From: Polaribacter sp. ALD11
GTDB lineage: Bacteria > Bacteroidota > Bacteroidia > Flavobacteriales > Flavobacteriaceae
Length of the DNA stretch: 64,000 nucleotides
Assembly: GCF_002831685.1 (NCBI RefSeq)
Contig: NZ_CP025119.1
Span: 1,585,001 to 1,649,000 of the forward strand
Direction of reading: 5' to 3'
Positions 25,856-35,457 of this stretch are shown piece after piece. The position numbers and the translations under genes are program-made. The number at the start of each line of letters is the position of its first letter. The first letter of the stretch is position 1. The notes below the pieces were generated by a model. That model saw nothing but the letters and a program-made list of their open reading frames with translations. It did not search any database and had not been told where the DNA came from.

Positions 25856-28744
25856 TTGAAATTTATACAACTCTTTTATCTCATATTTCTTGTCCACTTT
25901 ACTATTAAAGCACAAGAACCAGTATCTATTCATCTTACAGAAAAAGATGGGCTTCCAGATATTGAGTTTTACTCTATGAAAGAAGATTCTAAAGGGTTTA
26001 TTTGGTTTGCTTCAGATAATGGCCTTCATAGATATGATGGTAAAATTTTCAAACAGTTTTCTCATCCTGATAAAAAGGGAAAATCTTTATTCAATTTAAA
26101 ACTAGGCCCAAAAGGAAATATTTGGTGTAATAATATTGCTGGTCAGTTTTTCTTTGTTGATGGTGATAAACTAAAGCTTTTTAAAGATTATCAAAAAGAA
26201 TTAAAGGGACAACTTGCGGATTATAGTTTTTTTAAAAATAATCTTTTAATAAGAAAAATGAATACTATTTTTTGTGTAGATATCGACACAAAAAAAATAG
26301 TAAAAACACTTTTTAATATAGGTACCACCAATATTGGAATTCCATTAGCTAACAAATTTTTATTTATAAATGAAAACAACCATGTAGTTCTCTTAGATTC
26401 TTTATTTAAAACCTCAAACTTCCCTTTAAAAAGTAAAGAAAAACTAAAATTCTTTACACATTTCACTAAATTTAAAGATCAAACCTTAATTGTTTTTAGA
26501 GATAATGTTTTAAACAATTCTCAGTTAATTTTAGTTAATTCAACAAAAAGAAATACTACTGAAATTAAGCTTCCAAAAGAAATTATAAACTCTAAAATAG
26601 ATAGAGTTACAGTAATAAACAACAATCTATATTTAGCGACAAACAAAGGGGTTTTTATTACTACTTATAAAAATAAAGAATTAAATATTAAAACGCATTA
26701 TCTAAAAAATGAAATTGTTACAGATATAATAGAAGATAAAAATAATAATGTTTGGGTTTCTACATTAAAAAACGGACTCTACCTTATACCAAATCAACAT
26801 TTAAAACAATTTAATACTTTTAACGATGTACAGATAATTGAAAAAAAGAACGATTCTGTCTGTTTTTTAGCTAAAAGAGATGGAAATCTGTTAGAACTAA
26901 ATATATATACCAATACACTAACACCAATTCATCTAAATGATAAAACACCTATAAGAGCTTTAGAGTATAATTCAAAAAACAAAAAACTTTTATACGCATC
27001 AGATTATCAAAATTTAATTTATACTGAAAAAAATAATAAAAGAGATTATTTAAATAAGTTAGGAGCAGTAAAATCAGTTGCATTTATAAACGATTCTACA
27101 TATCTAATAAGTAACCATTCTGGTACAACTATTACTCGTTTAAAAAAAGAAAAAAGAATAACAAATGTTAGATCTCATGAATCTATTTACTCTTCTTTTA
27201 ATAATAAAATATACTTAGCAGACATAGAAGGTTTAAAAGTTTTCGATAGTAAATACCAGCAACTACCTAGTATAACTTTTAAAAACAAACCTATTTATGG
27301 TTTTAATATTATAGAAACTTCTAATGGTATTATTTGGGTGGCCACTTACGATAATGGTATTTTAGGAATTAAAAATGATACCGTTATTTTTAATTTAAAT
27401 AAAACTAATGGTTTAGCATCTAATGTTATAAACTGCATAGCAGCAGATAATGAAACCTTGTGGATTTCTACAAATAATGGTTTACAATACTATAACAGCA
27501 TAGTAAATGAAATAAAAAGTCTTACAAAACAAGATGGTATAAATTCTTATAAAATTAAAGATATAGAAGTATTAAAAAACCAAGTACTTTATACGAACAA
27601 CATGGGTGTTTATGGTTTTAATAAAAACAAAATTTTTAAAGAAAGAGCAACACCAGATATCTATATAACTAATATTTTCATACAAGGAAAACCAGTAGAA
27701 GTTAAAAAGAAGTATGTATTAGCACATAACAAAAGTAGTGTAGATATTAGTTTTAATACAAAAGAGTTTCAATCTATAAAACATATATTATATGAATACA
27801 AACTTAGCAAAGATAAAACTTGGTCTGCATTAAGAGAAGACGTAGATTTTGTTAAGTTTATTAGCTTAGCACCTGGTAAGTTCCAGTTTCAACTTAGAGC
27901 TAAAAATAGGTTTGGTAAAAAATATTCTGAAATAGTAGAAATAAATTTTGAAGTACTTGCTCCTTTTTACCAAAGGTGGTGGTTTTTAATATTAATTACA
28001 ATTATATTAATTGCACTTGCAGTATTTTACACGCAAACAAAAACAAAACGATTAAAAAAAATACAAGCAAAAGAATTAGAAAAAGAAAGAATAAGTAAAG
28101 CTTTAGTTTTTTCTCAATTAGAGAACTTAAGATCTCAGATGAATCCTCATTTTATCTTTAATGCACTAAACTCTATTCAGGATTATATTATTTTAAATGA
28201 AAAAAAATTAGCAAGACAGTTTTTAGTAAAATTCTCTAGATTAATTCGCATTTATTTAGAACATAGCCAAGAAACTAATATTACTTTAGAAGAAGAAATT
28301 AGAGCTTTAAAACTATATTTAGAATTAGAAAAAGACAGATTTAATGATAATCTTATTTTTTCTATTTCTATTGATGATAATATTCGAACACAATCTACTT
28401 ATGTGCCTTCTTTATTTATTCAACCTTATGTAGAAAATGCTTTAAAACATGGGTTATTACATAAAGAAAATAACAAGGTTTTAAATTTAAGCTTCTCTTT
28501 AAGTTCATCAACAAAAAAAATAATATGCATTATTGATGATAATGGCATTGGAAGAACTGCTTCAGAAAAAATAAAAAGTAGAATTAAATTACCAAAATCT
28601 TTTGCTACACAAGCAAATCGAAAGAGAATAGATTTAATTAACTCTACTAATTCAGAAAAAATAGAGATAGAAATAATAGATAAAAAAGATAGTAATAATA
28701 CACCAGAAGGTACTAAAATAATTATTAAAATACCAATACAATAA
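25856..28744 (+). CDS. Propeller-sensor histidine kinase 1 (LytS-type)
   Basis: A 962-residue membrane kinase using a TTG start, after which KFIQLFYLIFLVHFTIKAQ is a signal peptide. Residues ~20-620 form a two-component regulator propeller of periplasmic seven-bladed type with repeated IWFASDNGLHRYDG / IWVATYDNGILG blades. A Y_Y_Y domain (~625-700) and one membrane helix (~708-728) follow. The cytoplasmic part is LytS-like, with phosphorylatable His765 in MNPHFIFNALNSIQ and the ATPase segments IQPYVENALKHG and DDNGIGR. There is no fused regulator. The LytTR regulator gene follows four bases later. It is a clear paralog of the kinase at 32431. Confidence 0.92.
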   Translation: MKFIQLFYLIFLVHFTIKAQEPVSIHLTEKDGLPDIEFYSMKEDSKGFIWFASDNGLHRYDGKIFKQFSHPDKKGKSLFNLKLGPKGNIWCNNIAGQFFFVDGDKLKLFKDYQKELKGQLADYSFFKNNLLIRKMNTIFCVDIDTKKIVKTLFNIGTTNIGIPLANKFLFINENNHVVLLDSLFKTSNFPLKSKEKLKFFTHFTKFKDQTLIVFRDNVLNNSQLILVNSTKRNTTEIKLPKEIINSKIDRVTVINNNLYLATNKGVFITTYKNKELNIKTHYLKNEIVTDIIEDKNNNVWVSTLKNGLYLIPNQHLKQFNTFNDVQIIEKKNDSVCFLAKRDGNLLELNIYTNTLTPIHLNDKTPIRALEYNSKNKKLLYASDYQNLIYTEKNNKRDYLNKLGAVKSVAFINDSTYLISNHSGTTITRLKKEKRITNVRSHESIYSSFNNKIYLADIEGLKVFDSKYQQLPSITFKNKPIYGFNIIETSNGIIWVATYDNGILGIKNDTVIFNLNKTNGLASNVINCIAADNETLWISTNNGLQYYNSIVNEIKSLTKQDGINSYKIKDIEVLKNQVLYTNNMGVYGFNKNKIFKERATPDIYITNIFIQGKPVEVKKKYVLAHNKSSVDISFNTKEFQSIKHILYEYKLSKDKTWSALREDVDFVKFISLAPGKFQFQLRAKNRFGKKYSEIVEINFEVLAPFYQRWWFLILITIILIALAVFYTQTKTKRLKKIQAKELEKERISKALVFSQLENLRSQMNPHFIFNALNSIQDYIILNEKKLARQFLVKFSRLIRIYLEHSQETNITLEEEIRALKLYLELEKDRFNDNLIFSISIDDNIRTQSTYVPSLFIQPYVENALKHGLLHKENNKVLNLSFSLSSSTKKIICIIDDNGIGRTASEKIKSRIKLPKSFATQANRKRIDLINSTNSEKIEIEIIDKKDSNNTPEGTKIIIKIPIQ

Positions 28745-28748
28745 GTTT

Positions 28749-29501
28749 ATGAAAGTTTTAATTATAGACGACGAAAGCCATGCAAGAAATGTTTTAGCAA
28801 CTTTGTTAGTTGAAGAATGCACTGGTGTTAAATATATTTACCAAGCATCTAACCTTAGTGAAGGTGTATCTATTATTAAATCTAAAAAACCCCAATTGGT
28901 ACTATTAGATATAGAAATGCCACAACAATCTGGCTTAGAAATTTTAGATTATTTTAAAGCAGAACCCATAGATTTTAAAATTGTTTTTACAACTGCTTAC
29001 AATCAATATGCAATAGAAGCTTTTAAAACCTCTGCTATAGATTATTTATTAAAACCTATAGATTCAGACGAACTTATATCTGCTGTAAATAAAGTAGAAG
29101 TAATTTCTGAAAAATCTTTTGTAAAACAGAAAATAATAACTTTAGAAAAATCTTTTCAGCAATTGGCAATTAATAAAATTGCTTTAGAATTACCAAAAGG
29201 AATAAAATTTATATCATACGATAAAATACTTTTTTTTGAAGCAGACGGTGTTTATACTAAAGTACATTTAATTAGTGGTACAACAGAAATAATTTGTAAA
29301 ACATTAAAGCATTTTACAGATCAATTAATTGATAAATCGATGTTTTACAAACCTCATCGTTCATTCTTAATAAATCTAAAATTTATGGATGAACTAGTAA
29401 AAAAAGATGGTTTACATGTTGTAATGCAAAACAAAAGAACAATTCCAATAGCTAGGGATAGAAAAGAAGCTTTTTTAGAAATGATAAACCGCATATTTTA
29501 A
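28749..29501 (+). CDS. LytTR-family response regulator 1
   Basis: A 250-residue regulator. The receiver domain (1-~115) has phospho-acceptor Asp54 in LLDIEMPQ, Thr82 and Lys102 (YLLKPID). The C-terminal LytTR DNA-binding domain (~150-250) has ILFFEADGVYTKVHL, KPHRSFLINL and IPIARDRKEAFL. LytTR domains bind direct repeats about two helical turns apart, which are present upstream of both the kinase gene (A1) and the secreted protein gene (A2). It is co-transcribed with kinase 1. Confidence 0.93.
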   Translation: MKVLIIDDESHARNVLATLLVEECTGVKYIYQASNLSEGVSIIKSKKPQLVLLDIEMPQQSGLEILDYFKAEPIDFKIVFTTAYNQYAIEAFKTSAIDYLLKPIDSDELISAVNKVEVISEKSFVKQKIITLEKSFQQLAINKIALELPKGIKFISYDKILFFEADGVYTKVHLISGTTEIICKTLKHFTDQLIDKSMFYKPHRSFLINLKFMDELVKKDGLHVVMQNKRTIPIARDRKEAFLEMINRIF

Positions 29502-29520
29502 TTTCTTTCTTAAAAAAACA

Positions 29521-29551
29521 CCATTCACTAAAAAAATAGTACGGTTCACTA
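29521..29551 (+). promoter_or_regulatory. Operator A2: 21-bp-spaced direct repeat upstream of secreted protein 1
   Basis: Half-sites CCATTCACTA (29521) and CGGTTCACTA (29542) share TTCACTA at exactly 21 bp spacing. Possible -7 elements downstream are TACTTTTT at 29574 or CATTTTTG at 29583, both imperfect. Confidence 0.6.
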
Positions 29552-29615
29552 AATAGTTTATAAAACCTTCTAGTACTTTTTTCATTTTTGTTCTAATAAA
29601 CTAAAAAAAGAAAAA

Positions 29616-32177
29616 ATGAAAACAAAATTATTTTTATTACTACTTTTAATAAGTAGTGTAACATTTGCACAAAACTGGTCTCAAGTTGGTGCTGCACAAT
29701 TTACCAATTTTGCCTCTGATGGAGCTATTGCAACACACCCAACAACAGGTGAGGCTTATGTTGCAATTATAGAACCTTTAAGTTCTAGTAAAATTTCTGT
29801 TCAAAAATTTGATGGTAGTAATTGGGTAGCTCAAGGAGCATTAGTTGGTTTAAATGCAGCAAATATTGCCTTGCAAATAAACCACAACAACAACCAACCA
29901 ATTGTAGCTTATAGAGACACAACAGATTCTACTTTGTATGTGTATACTTTTGATGGCACAACTTGGACTTTAGAGTTTAACCATAATGTGGTTTTAGCAG
30001 ACCTTAAAGTACAAATTCAATTTAATACTTCTGGAGATATAAGAGTTTCTGGTTATGAAATAACAAGCAAAAAATTTGTTGTTATTGAAAAAAAATCTGC
30101 AGGAACTTTAAATAAATTAAATGGTCCAAAATACAACAGTGAAAATAATGGAAGTCTATTTGATTATAATTCCTTTGATAAATTTTATATCGCCCATAAA
30201 GTAGCTCAAACTCGAAATTTGTGGAATATTGCTAAATTATCAATCGATAGTTATGCTGCTACAGATTTTAGAATATCACCAGACACTTATCGTGGAGAAA
30301 GTCTTACTTTAACAAATGTTTCTGGAATTTCTGATAATAATTATGTTGCTGCATATGATATTACAAACAAATATGACAGCAACCAGAATCTATACCCTGC
30401 AAATGAAATAGTAGTTTATAATGGCAGTACATTTATTAAAAGAATAGATGCAGCTAATGATATTGTACAATTTAGAAAAAACTTTGTAGATAATAAGTTA
30501 TATATAATGTATGCAGACAAAAACACAGAAAATATTGTTTTTGAAAGCTTTAATTCTTACATAGGTATTTGGTCTACTTTACCAGATACTGGAATAACTA
30601 GTAATAGTAGTAACTTTTTTATTAATATGGCAATAGATAAAGTGAATGGTAATTTGTATGCTTTATATTTAGATGGCGTAAAAGCTTCAGTTAGAAAATT
30701 CACTATTATTCCTCCTGTAAATCAGCCAATAATTTATGTTGATAAAAATGCGACAGGAAACAACAATGGTAGTTCTTGGGCAAACGCAAGCTCTAGTATT
30801 CAATATGCATTAGAAAACATAGGAAGTTTAACAACCGAAATTTGGATTGCAAAAGGAACCTATACTCCAGATGCTTCTGATAGAGCAAAATCTTTCAATA
30901 TAATCTCTAACAATAGTTTAAAAATATACGGTGGTTTTGCAGGTACAGAAACTTCAATAACACAAAGAGATATTGCAAATAACCCAACCATTTTCTCAGG
31001 AGATTTAAATGGAGATGATGCAGGTGCAGTTTCTTTTAGCAATACCACAAAAGCAGATAACAGCTATAATATTGTAAAAGTTGGTGGAGAAGATGTTGTA
31101 TTAGACGGTATTACTATTGCCAATGCAAACGGAAATGGATCTACAAGTGCATTACAAGAAGGGAGTGCTGTTACGGTATTGCCAAGCGTAAAAAAAATAA
31201 CATTAAATAATTGTACACTAACAGGAAATGTAGTTACTCGTGCAGGTGTTGTTAGTGCTATAGATGGTACTGGTAATGTAGCTATTACGTTTTCTAACTC
31301 AACCTTTAAAAATAATTTAGCAAAATTTTCTACAGTACTTTATAGTAGGCCTAATTCAGCCAGAACACTTACTTTTAATAGTGTAAACTCATTATATGCC
31401 AATAATACTGTAGATAACGTTAATGGATCGGGGATGTTTTGGTTTAGAAATGATGCAGGTACTTGTACAATAAATACTTCATTTACCAATGATACTTTTG
31501 TTAATAACACCATAAATCGTACTCCTTCCGCAGGAAATGATGTTTCGGTTATAGATATAGGGCAAACCAAAGGAACTATTAAAATAAATGTAGATAACAC
31601 TATATTTTGGAACAACACAGACGGAAACAGCGCTATAGTTCCTGCAATCGGTAGAAATGGTAATAATGGGTATCCTCCAGTAACAAACATATTAGTTAAT
31701 AATAGTTTAGATGCAGATGGTTTTTCTAAAGTAACATATAAACAAAATATAGTACTTACCGACCCATTGTTTACAAGTGCTACAGATTTTAGTTTACAAG
31801 CAAATTCACCTGCAATTAACACAGGAGATAATGCTAAATTGCCTACAGATATTAATGCAGATATACTTGGTAATTCAAGAATATTTGATACAACTGTAGA
31901 TCTAGGAGCATATGAATTTGGATCATCTGCAGTTGCAGGAATAGCAACTTTAAGTAAAATAGATTTCTCTGTATATCCTAACCCAACAAACGGAATTGTA
32001 AATATTAAAACTGATGAAAATATAAAACTAATAGAAGTATTTAATTTACAAGGTCAAAAAGCAGCTTCTAGTAAATTTAAAAAACTAAATATCAACTCTT
32101 TAAATTCAGGAATTTATTTTATTAAAATAACTACAGACAAAAATTTAGTCGGTATCAAAAAAATTGTGAAGAAATAG
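29616..32177 (+). CDS. Type IX-secreted surface protein 1 with parallel beta-helix region
   Basis: An 853-residue exported protein. The signal peptide MKTKLFLLLLLISSVTFAQ is cleaved near residue 19. Residues ~20-365 are beta-rich with a repeated WxxVG/FDGSxW pattern, perhaps a propeller. Residues ~372-770 start with YVDKNATGNNNGSSWANA and IYGGFAGTET, typical of right-handed beta-helix (choice-of-anchor) surface proteins. The last ~75 residues are a type A type IX sorting domain (FSVYPNPTNGIVNI, GIYFIKITT). The product should be exported and anchored outside. It lies directly after regulator 1, behind operator A2. Adhesion or polymer binding is an inference; no catalytic residues are apparent. 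Confidence 0.85.
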   Translation: MKTKLFLLLLLISSVTFAQNWSQVGAAQFTNFASDGAIATHPTTGEAYVAIIEPLSSSKISVQKFDGSNWVAQGALVGLNAANIALQINHNNNQPIVAYRDTTDSTLYVYTFDGTTWTLEFNHNVVLADLKVQIQFNTSGDIRVSGYEITSKKFVVIEKKSAGTLNKLNGPKYNSENNGSLFDYNSFDKFYIAHKVAQTRNLWNIAKLSIDSYAATDFRISPDTYRGESLTLTNVSGISDNNYVAAYDITNKYDSNQNLYPANEIVVYNGSTFIKRIDAANDIVQFRKNFVDNKLYIMYADKNTENIVFESFNSYIGIWSTLPDTGITSNSSNFFINMAIDKVNGNLYALYLDGVKASVRKFTIIPPVNQPIIYVDKNATGNNNGSSWANASSSIQYALENIGSLTTEIWIAKGTYTPDASDRAKSFNIISNNSLKIYGGFAGTETSITQRDIANNPTIFSGDLNGDDAGAVSFSNTTKADNSYNIVKVGGEDVVLDGITIANANGNGSTSALQEGSAVTVLPSVKKITLNNCTLTGNVVTRAGVVSAIDGTGNVAITFSNSTFKNNLAKFSTVLYSRPNSARTLTFNSVNSLYANNTVDNVNGSGMFWFRNDAGTCTINTSFTNDTFVNNTINRTPSAGNDVSVIDIGQTKGTIKINVDNTIFWNNTDGNSAIVPAIGRNGNNGYPPVTNILVNNSLDADGFSKVTYKQNIVLTDPLFTSATDFSLQANSPAINTGDNAKLPTDINADILGNSRIFDTTVDLGAYEFGSSAVAGIATLSKIDFSVYPNPTNGIVNIKTDENIKLIEVFNLQGQKAASSKFKKLNINSLNSGIYFIKITTDKNLVGIKKIVKK

Positions 32178-32210
32178 TATTTCCTCACAGAAAAAGAAAA
32201 AGTTATTTAA

Positions 32211-32242
32211 AACGCAATCATTAATTTGATTGCGTTTTTTTT
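32211..32242. terminator. Terminator T2 (shared sequence, second copy)
   Basis: The same stem AACGCAATCA / TGATTGCGTT and loop TTAATT as T1 and T3, followed by eight T. It separates module 1 from module 2. The preceding TTATTTAA is also shared with T3 (ATTATTTAA). Confidence 0.85.
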
Positions 32243-32266
32243 GTAAAAAAAAAATATTTGAAACCT

Positions 32267-32303
32267 TTAGGAAGTAATTTAGTAGTATTCGGAAATTATT
32301 TAG
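32267..32303 (+). promoter_or_regulatory. Operator B1: 21-bp-spaced direct repeat upstream of sensor kinase 2
   Basis: Half-sites TTAGGAAGTAATTTAG (32267) and TTCGGAAATTATTTAG (32288) agree at 13 of 16 bases with 21-bp spacing. This is the clearest of the five operators. Its sequence differs from the module 1 half-site but matches B2 and B3. Confidence 0.65.
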
Positions 32304-32415
32304 ACTACTTTATTTTTAATAAACTAATTTTTGCAATGCATTAATTTTTTCAATAAAAATGAACAAAAGATTCGTTTATTATTTATTTGAAACTTATTTA
32401 CTCAAATTAAAAATG

Positions 32416-32423
32416 TAGTTTTG
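32416..32423 (+). promoter_or_regulatory. Possible -7 box of sensor kinase 2
   Basis: TAGTTTTG, a perfect TAnnTTTG, lies seven bases before the GTG start. A weaker element near 32326 is better spaced from operator B1, so two starts are possible. Confidence 0.35.
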
Positions 32424-32430
32424 ATTTATT

Positions 32431-35328
32431 GTGAAGTATATACATCTATTAATTCTTTTAATACTCTTATTTGCAAATAAAAATGCAAAAGCTCAACACC
32501 CTATATTTACTCACCTAACAGAGAAAGATGGGTTACCAGATATTGAGTTTTATGATATTGTAGAAGACTCACAAGGTTTTATTTGGTTAGCAGCAAACAA
32601 AGGGCTTTTTCGTTATGATGGAAAGGAGTTTAAAAACTACACGCACCCAGATAAACAAGGACTTTCAGTATTTGGTTTAAAAATAGATTCGACAGGTAAG
32701 TTATGGTGTAATAATATTTCAGACCAATTCTTCTACATTAAAAATGATGAGCTAATTCTTTTTACAAGTCTAGAGGAAGGAGATAGCAGTAATTTTTTAA
32801 CTACTTTTTCATTCTATCAAAATAAAATAGTAGTCAGTACAAAATCTGGTTTTATAGAAATTGATATAAATACTTTAAAAAAAACGCGTTTATTTGACAG
32901 TAAGACATCTTTTCTTGACTTTCAGGTAAGAAATGATACTGTTATTTTTTTAGAAGGTGACGATTTAAAAATTGTTTCAAAAAATAAAAAAAAAATTATA
33001 AAAGAGTCTTTCTATAAATATAATAAGTCTAGTTATAATAAATGGACGTTAAGTTCTTTTAATAAAAAAAACTTAATATACGCTTATAATAGTAATGGCT
33101 TAAAACCGAAACCAAAACCGAAGCTATTTTACGAAGAATTTAATCGCTTAAAAGAATTTAGTTTACCAAAGAATCTAGAAAACAATATTGTTATTAAATT
33201 TGTTGAAATAGACGATAAGTTGTGGGTATGTACATACGGAGGAGTATTTGTATATCGTTTTAAAAAAGGAAAATTTCAATTAGAAAACACTTATTTTAAA
33301 GAGAAAGCAATAACAGGTATTTTAAAAGATAGAAATAATAACTATTGGATTACTAGTCTAAGGGATGGTGTCTATATAATTCCTAATATTAATATTGAAA
33401 AATACGATTTAGAACCAAATAAAACCAATATAAGTGCAATGAGTCGTCTTGGAAACAACGCTCTTATTTTTGGTTCTACAAAAGGAGATATTGCTATTTT
33501 AAATGTAAAAACAAATAAGCTAAAATTTAAAAAAAATAACTTAAAAGAAAAAGTTTTTTCAATCGCTGAAGGAAGTGAAAAAGTTTTTTTAAGTTTAAAT
33601 GGATCTTTTTTAATTTATGATAAAAAGAAAGATAAATTTTATAAAGATAAATTGGGGCATAATGCAAAAGACTTATCTTACTTAGGCGACAACCTTTTAT
33701 TACGACCTTCTCATCAATCTACAACTATTATAAATACAAAAGATAAAAATGTAACTTATTTAAATAGAAATAGGGCATACACCAGTTATTACAATCGTAA
33801 AGAAAAAGAAATTTATGTTGGTACTATAACTGGCCTTAAAAAGTACGATGAAGATTATATTTCCTCTAAAATCACGTTTAATAATAAACCGATTTTTGCA
33901 ATTGATATAGATAAAACCGATGATAGTACTATTTGGATATCTACATTTAAAGATGGATTAATAGGAGTAAAAAAAAATAAAGAAACAATTAATTATACAA
34001 ATAAAAATGGATTGTTATCAAATAGACTAGGTAAAATAAAAGGAGATGGTAATTTACTTTGGATTTCAAACGATAAAGGTTTACAGGTATTAAATACAAT
34101 AACAGGTACCTTTAAAAATTTAACTCAAAAAGATGGTTTAAATTCTTTAAATATTTCTGAAATAATTCCTTTTAAAAATGAATTATTTCTTAGTTCCAAC
34201 AAGGGCCTTTTTAAATTAAATAAAGAAAAAGCATTTAAAAAAAGAACTATTTACGATTTCTATTTTAAAAATATTTTAGTTGACAACGTTGAAGTACCAG
34301 AGAAAGAAAAATACGAATTAAATTCAAGTGTAAAAAAAATAGAATTTAACTTTCATAATAATGGTTTTTTATCTGAAGATAATTTAATCTATCAATACAA
34401 ATTAATAGACGCCTCAAACAACTCTAAATGGAACAATCTTGAAGTAAAAGCAAGTCAATTAATATTTAACAACTTGGCAGCTGATAATTATACATTAAAA
34501 CTTAGAGCAACTGATATAAACGAGAATAAAACAACTACCATTAAATCTATTAAAATAATAGTTAAACCACCTTTTTATAAGGAATGGTGGTTTAGATTAA
34601 GTCTTATTTTGTTGGTAACTGCTATTGTTAGGCACCTTTCTAATTTAAGAGTAAAAAAGATACGATTAAGGCAAAAAGAACTTTTAGAAAAAGAGCAAAT
34701 CCAAAAACAACTCGTTTATTCAAAGCTAAAAAATTTACAATCACAAATGAACCCTCATTTTACTTTTAACGCTTTAAATTCAATTCAGAATTTAGTTTTA
34801 AAAGGAAATAAACATGATGCTTATGATTACTTAACTAAGTTTTCTTTACTGATAAGAGAAAATTTAAATATGAGTGAAAAAAGTTTTGTTACGGTAGAAG
34901 AAGAAATAAAAATGCTAACAAAATATCTAGAATTAGAACAGTTAAGGTTTCGTGATAATTTCGAATATGATATAAATTTAATAAATGATATTTCAGAAAT
35001 AAAAATACCAACAATGATTATTCAGCCTTATGTTGAAAATGCAATAAAACATGGCCTGTTGAATAAGCAAGAAGGTAGACGAAAACTATTGTTAAGTTTT
35101 AAAAAATCAGTTACGTCTTTAATATGCATCGTTGAAGATAATGGTGTTGGTATTGAGAAAGCAAAGGAAATTAATAAAAACAAGCAACACTATAAAAAGT
35201 CTTTTTCTACAGGTGCAATAGAAGAAAAAATGATTTTTTTAAAAGAATATTATAAAACCGATATAGGTATTACTTACCAAAAAGTACAAGAAGGCACCAG
35301 AGTAGTTATAAAAATACCCTATAACTAA
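32431..35328 (+). CDS. Propeller-sensor histidine kinase 2 (LytS-type)
   Basis: A 965-residue paralog of kinase 1 with a GTG start and signal peptide (KYIHLLILLILLFANKNAKAQ). The opening HLTEKDGLPDIEFY is identical to kinase 1. A periplasmic propeller (~25-630), Y_Y_Y domain, one membrane helix (~715-735) and a LytS-type kinase follow. The His box is MNPHFTFNALNSIQ with His776; the residue after HF is Thr where Leu, Ile or Val is usual. IQPYVENAIKHG and EDNGVG form the ATP site. It has no adjacent regulator of its own: the next gene is a second kinase, so the LytTR regulator at 36695 probably serves both. Confidence 0.9.
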   Translation: MKYIHLLILLILLFANKNAKAQHPIFTHLTEKDGLPDIEFYDIVEDSQGFIWLAANKGLFRYDGKEFKNYTHPDKQGLSVFGLKIDSTGKLWCNNISDQFFYIKNDELILFTSLEEGDSSNFLTTFSFYQNKIVVSTKSGFIEIDINTLKKTRLFDSKTSFLDFQVRNDTVIFLEGDDLKIVSKNKKKIIKESFYKYNKSSYNKWTLSSFNKKNLIYAYNSNGLKPKPKPKLFYEEFNRLKEFSLPKNLENNIVIKFVEIDDKLWVCTYGGVFVYRFKKGKFQLENTYFKEKAITGILKDRNNNYWITSLRDGVYIIPNINIEKYDLEPNKTNISAMSRLGNNALIFGSTKGDIAILNVKTNKLKFKKNNLKEKVFSIAEGSEKVFLSLNGSFLIYDKKKDKFYKDKLGHNAKDLSYLGDNLLLRPSHQSTTIINTKDKNVTYLNRNRAYTSYYNRKEKEIYVGTITGLKKYDEDYISSKITFNNKPIFAIDIDKTDDSTIWISTFKDGLIGVKKNKETINYTNKNGLLSNRLGKIKGDGNLLWISNDKGLQVLNTITGTFKNLTQKDGLNSLNISEIIPFKNELFLSSNKGLFKLNKEKAFKKRTIYDFYFKNILVDNVEVPEKEKYELNSSVKKIEFNFHNNGFLSEDNLIYQYKLIDASNNSKWNNLEVKASQLIFNNLAADNYTLKLRATDINENKTTTIKSIKIIVKPPFYKEWWFRLSLILLVTAIVRHLSNLRVKKIRLRQKELLEKEQIQKQLVYSKLKNLQSQMNPHFTFNALNSIQNLVLKGNKHDAYDYLTKFSLLIRENLNMSEKSFVTVEEEIKMLTKYLELEQLRFRDNFEYDINLINDISEIKIPTMIIQPYVENAIKHGLLNKQEGRRKLLLSFKKSVTSLICIVEDNGVGIEKAKEINKNKQHYKKSFSTGAIEEKMIFLKEYYKTDIGITYQKVQEGTRVVIKIPYN

Positions 35329-35337
35329 AATATTTTT

Positions 35338-35374
35338 CTGGGAAACTATTTAAAATAGTTCGGAAATTCTATTC
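35338..35374 (+). promoter_or_regulatory. Operator B2: 21-bp-spaced direct repeat upstream of short kinase 3
   Basis: Half-sites CTGGGAAACTATTTAA (35338) and TTCGGAAATTCTATTC (35359) are spaced at 21 bp and fit the B-type pattern (GGAAA-Y-T). A -7-like TAACTTTA begins 23 bases after the second half-site at 35397. Confidence 0.55.
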
Positions 35375-35457
35375 TTAAAATTTAAGACTAAAAAAGTAAC
35401 TTTAACTAAAGTCGCTTTTTCAGTATATTATACACAAGGGTGTTTACACTTATATAA

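Noticed and set aside
31340..31822. 160-codon open frame antisense to secreted protein 1
   Set aside because: Shadow of a repetitive beta-helix gene; no start signal and unrealistic composition.
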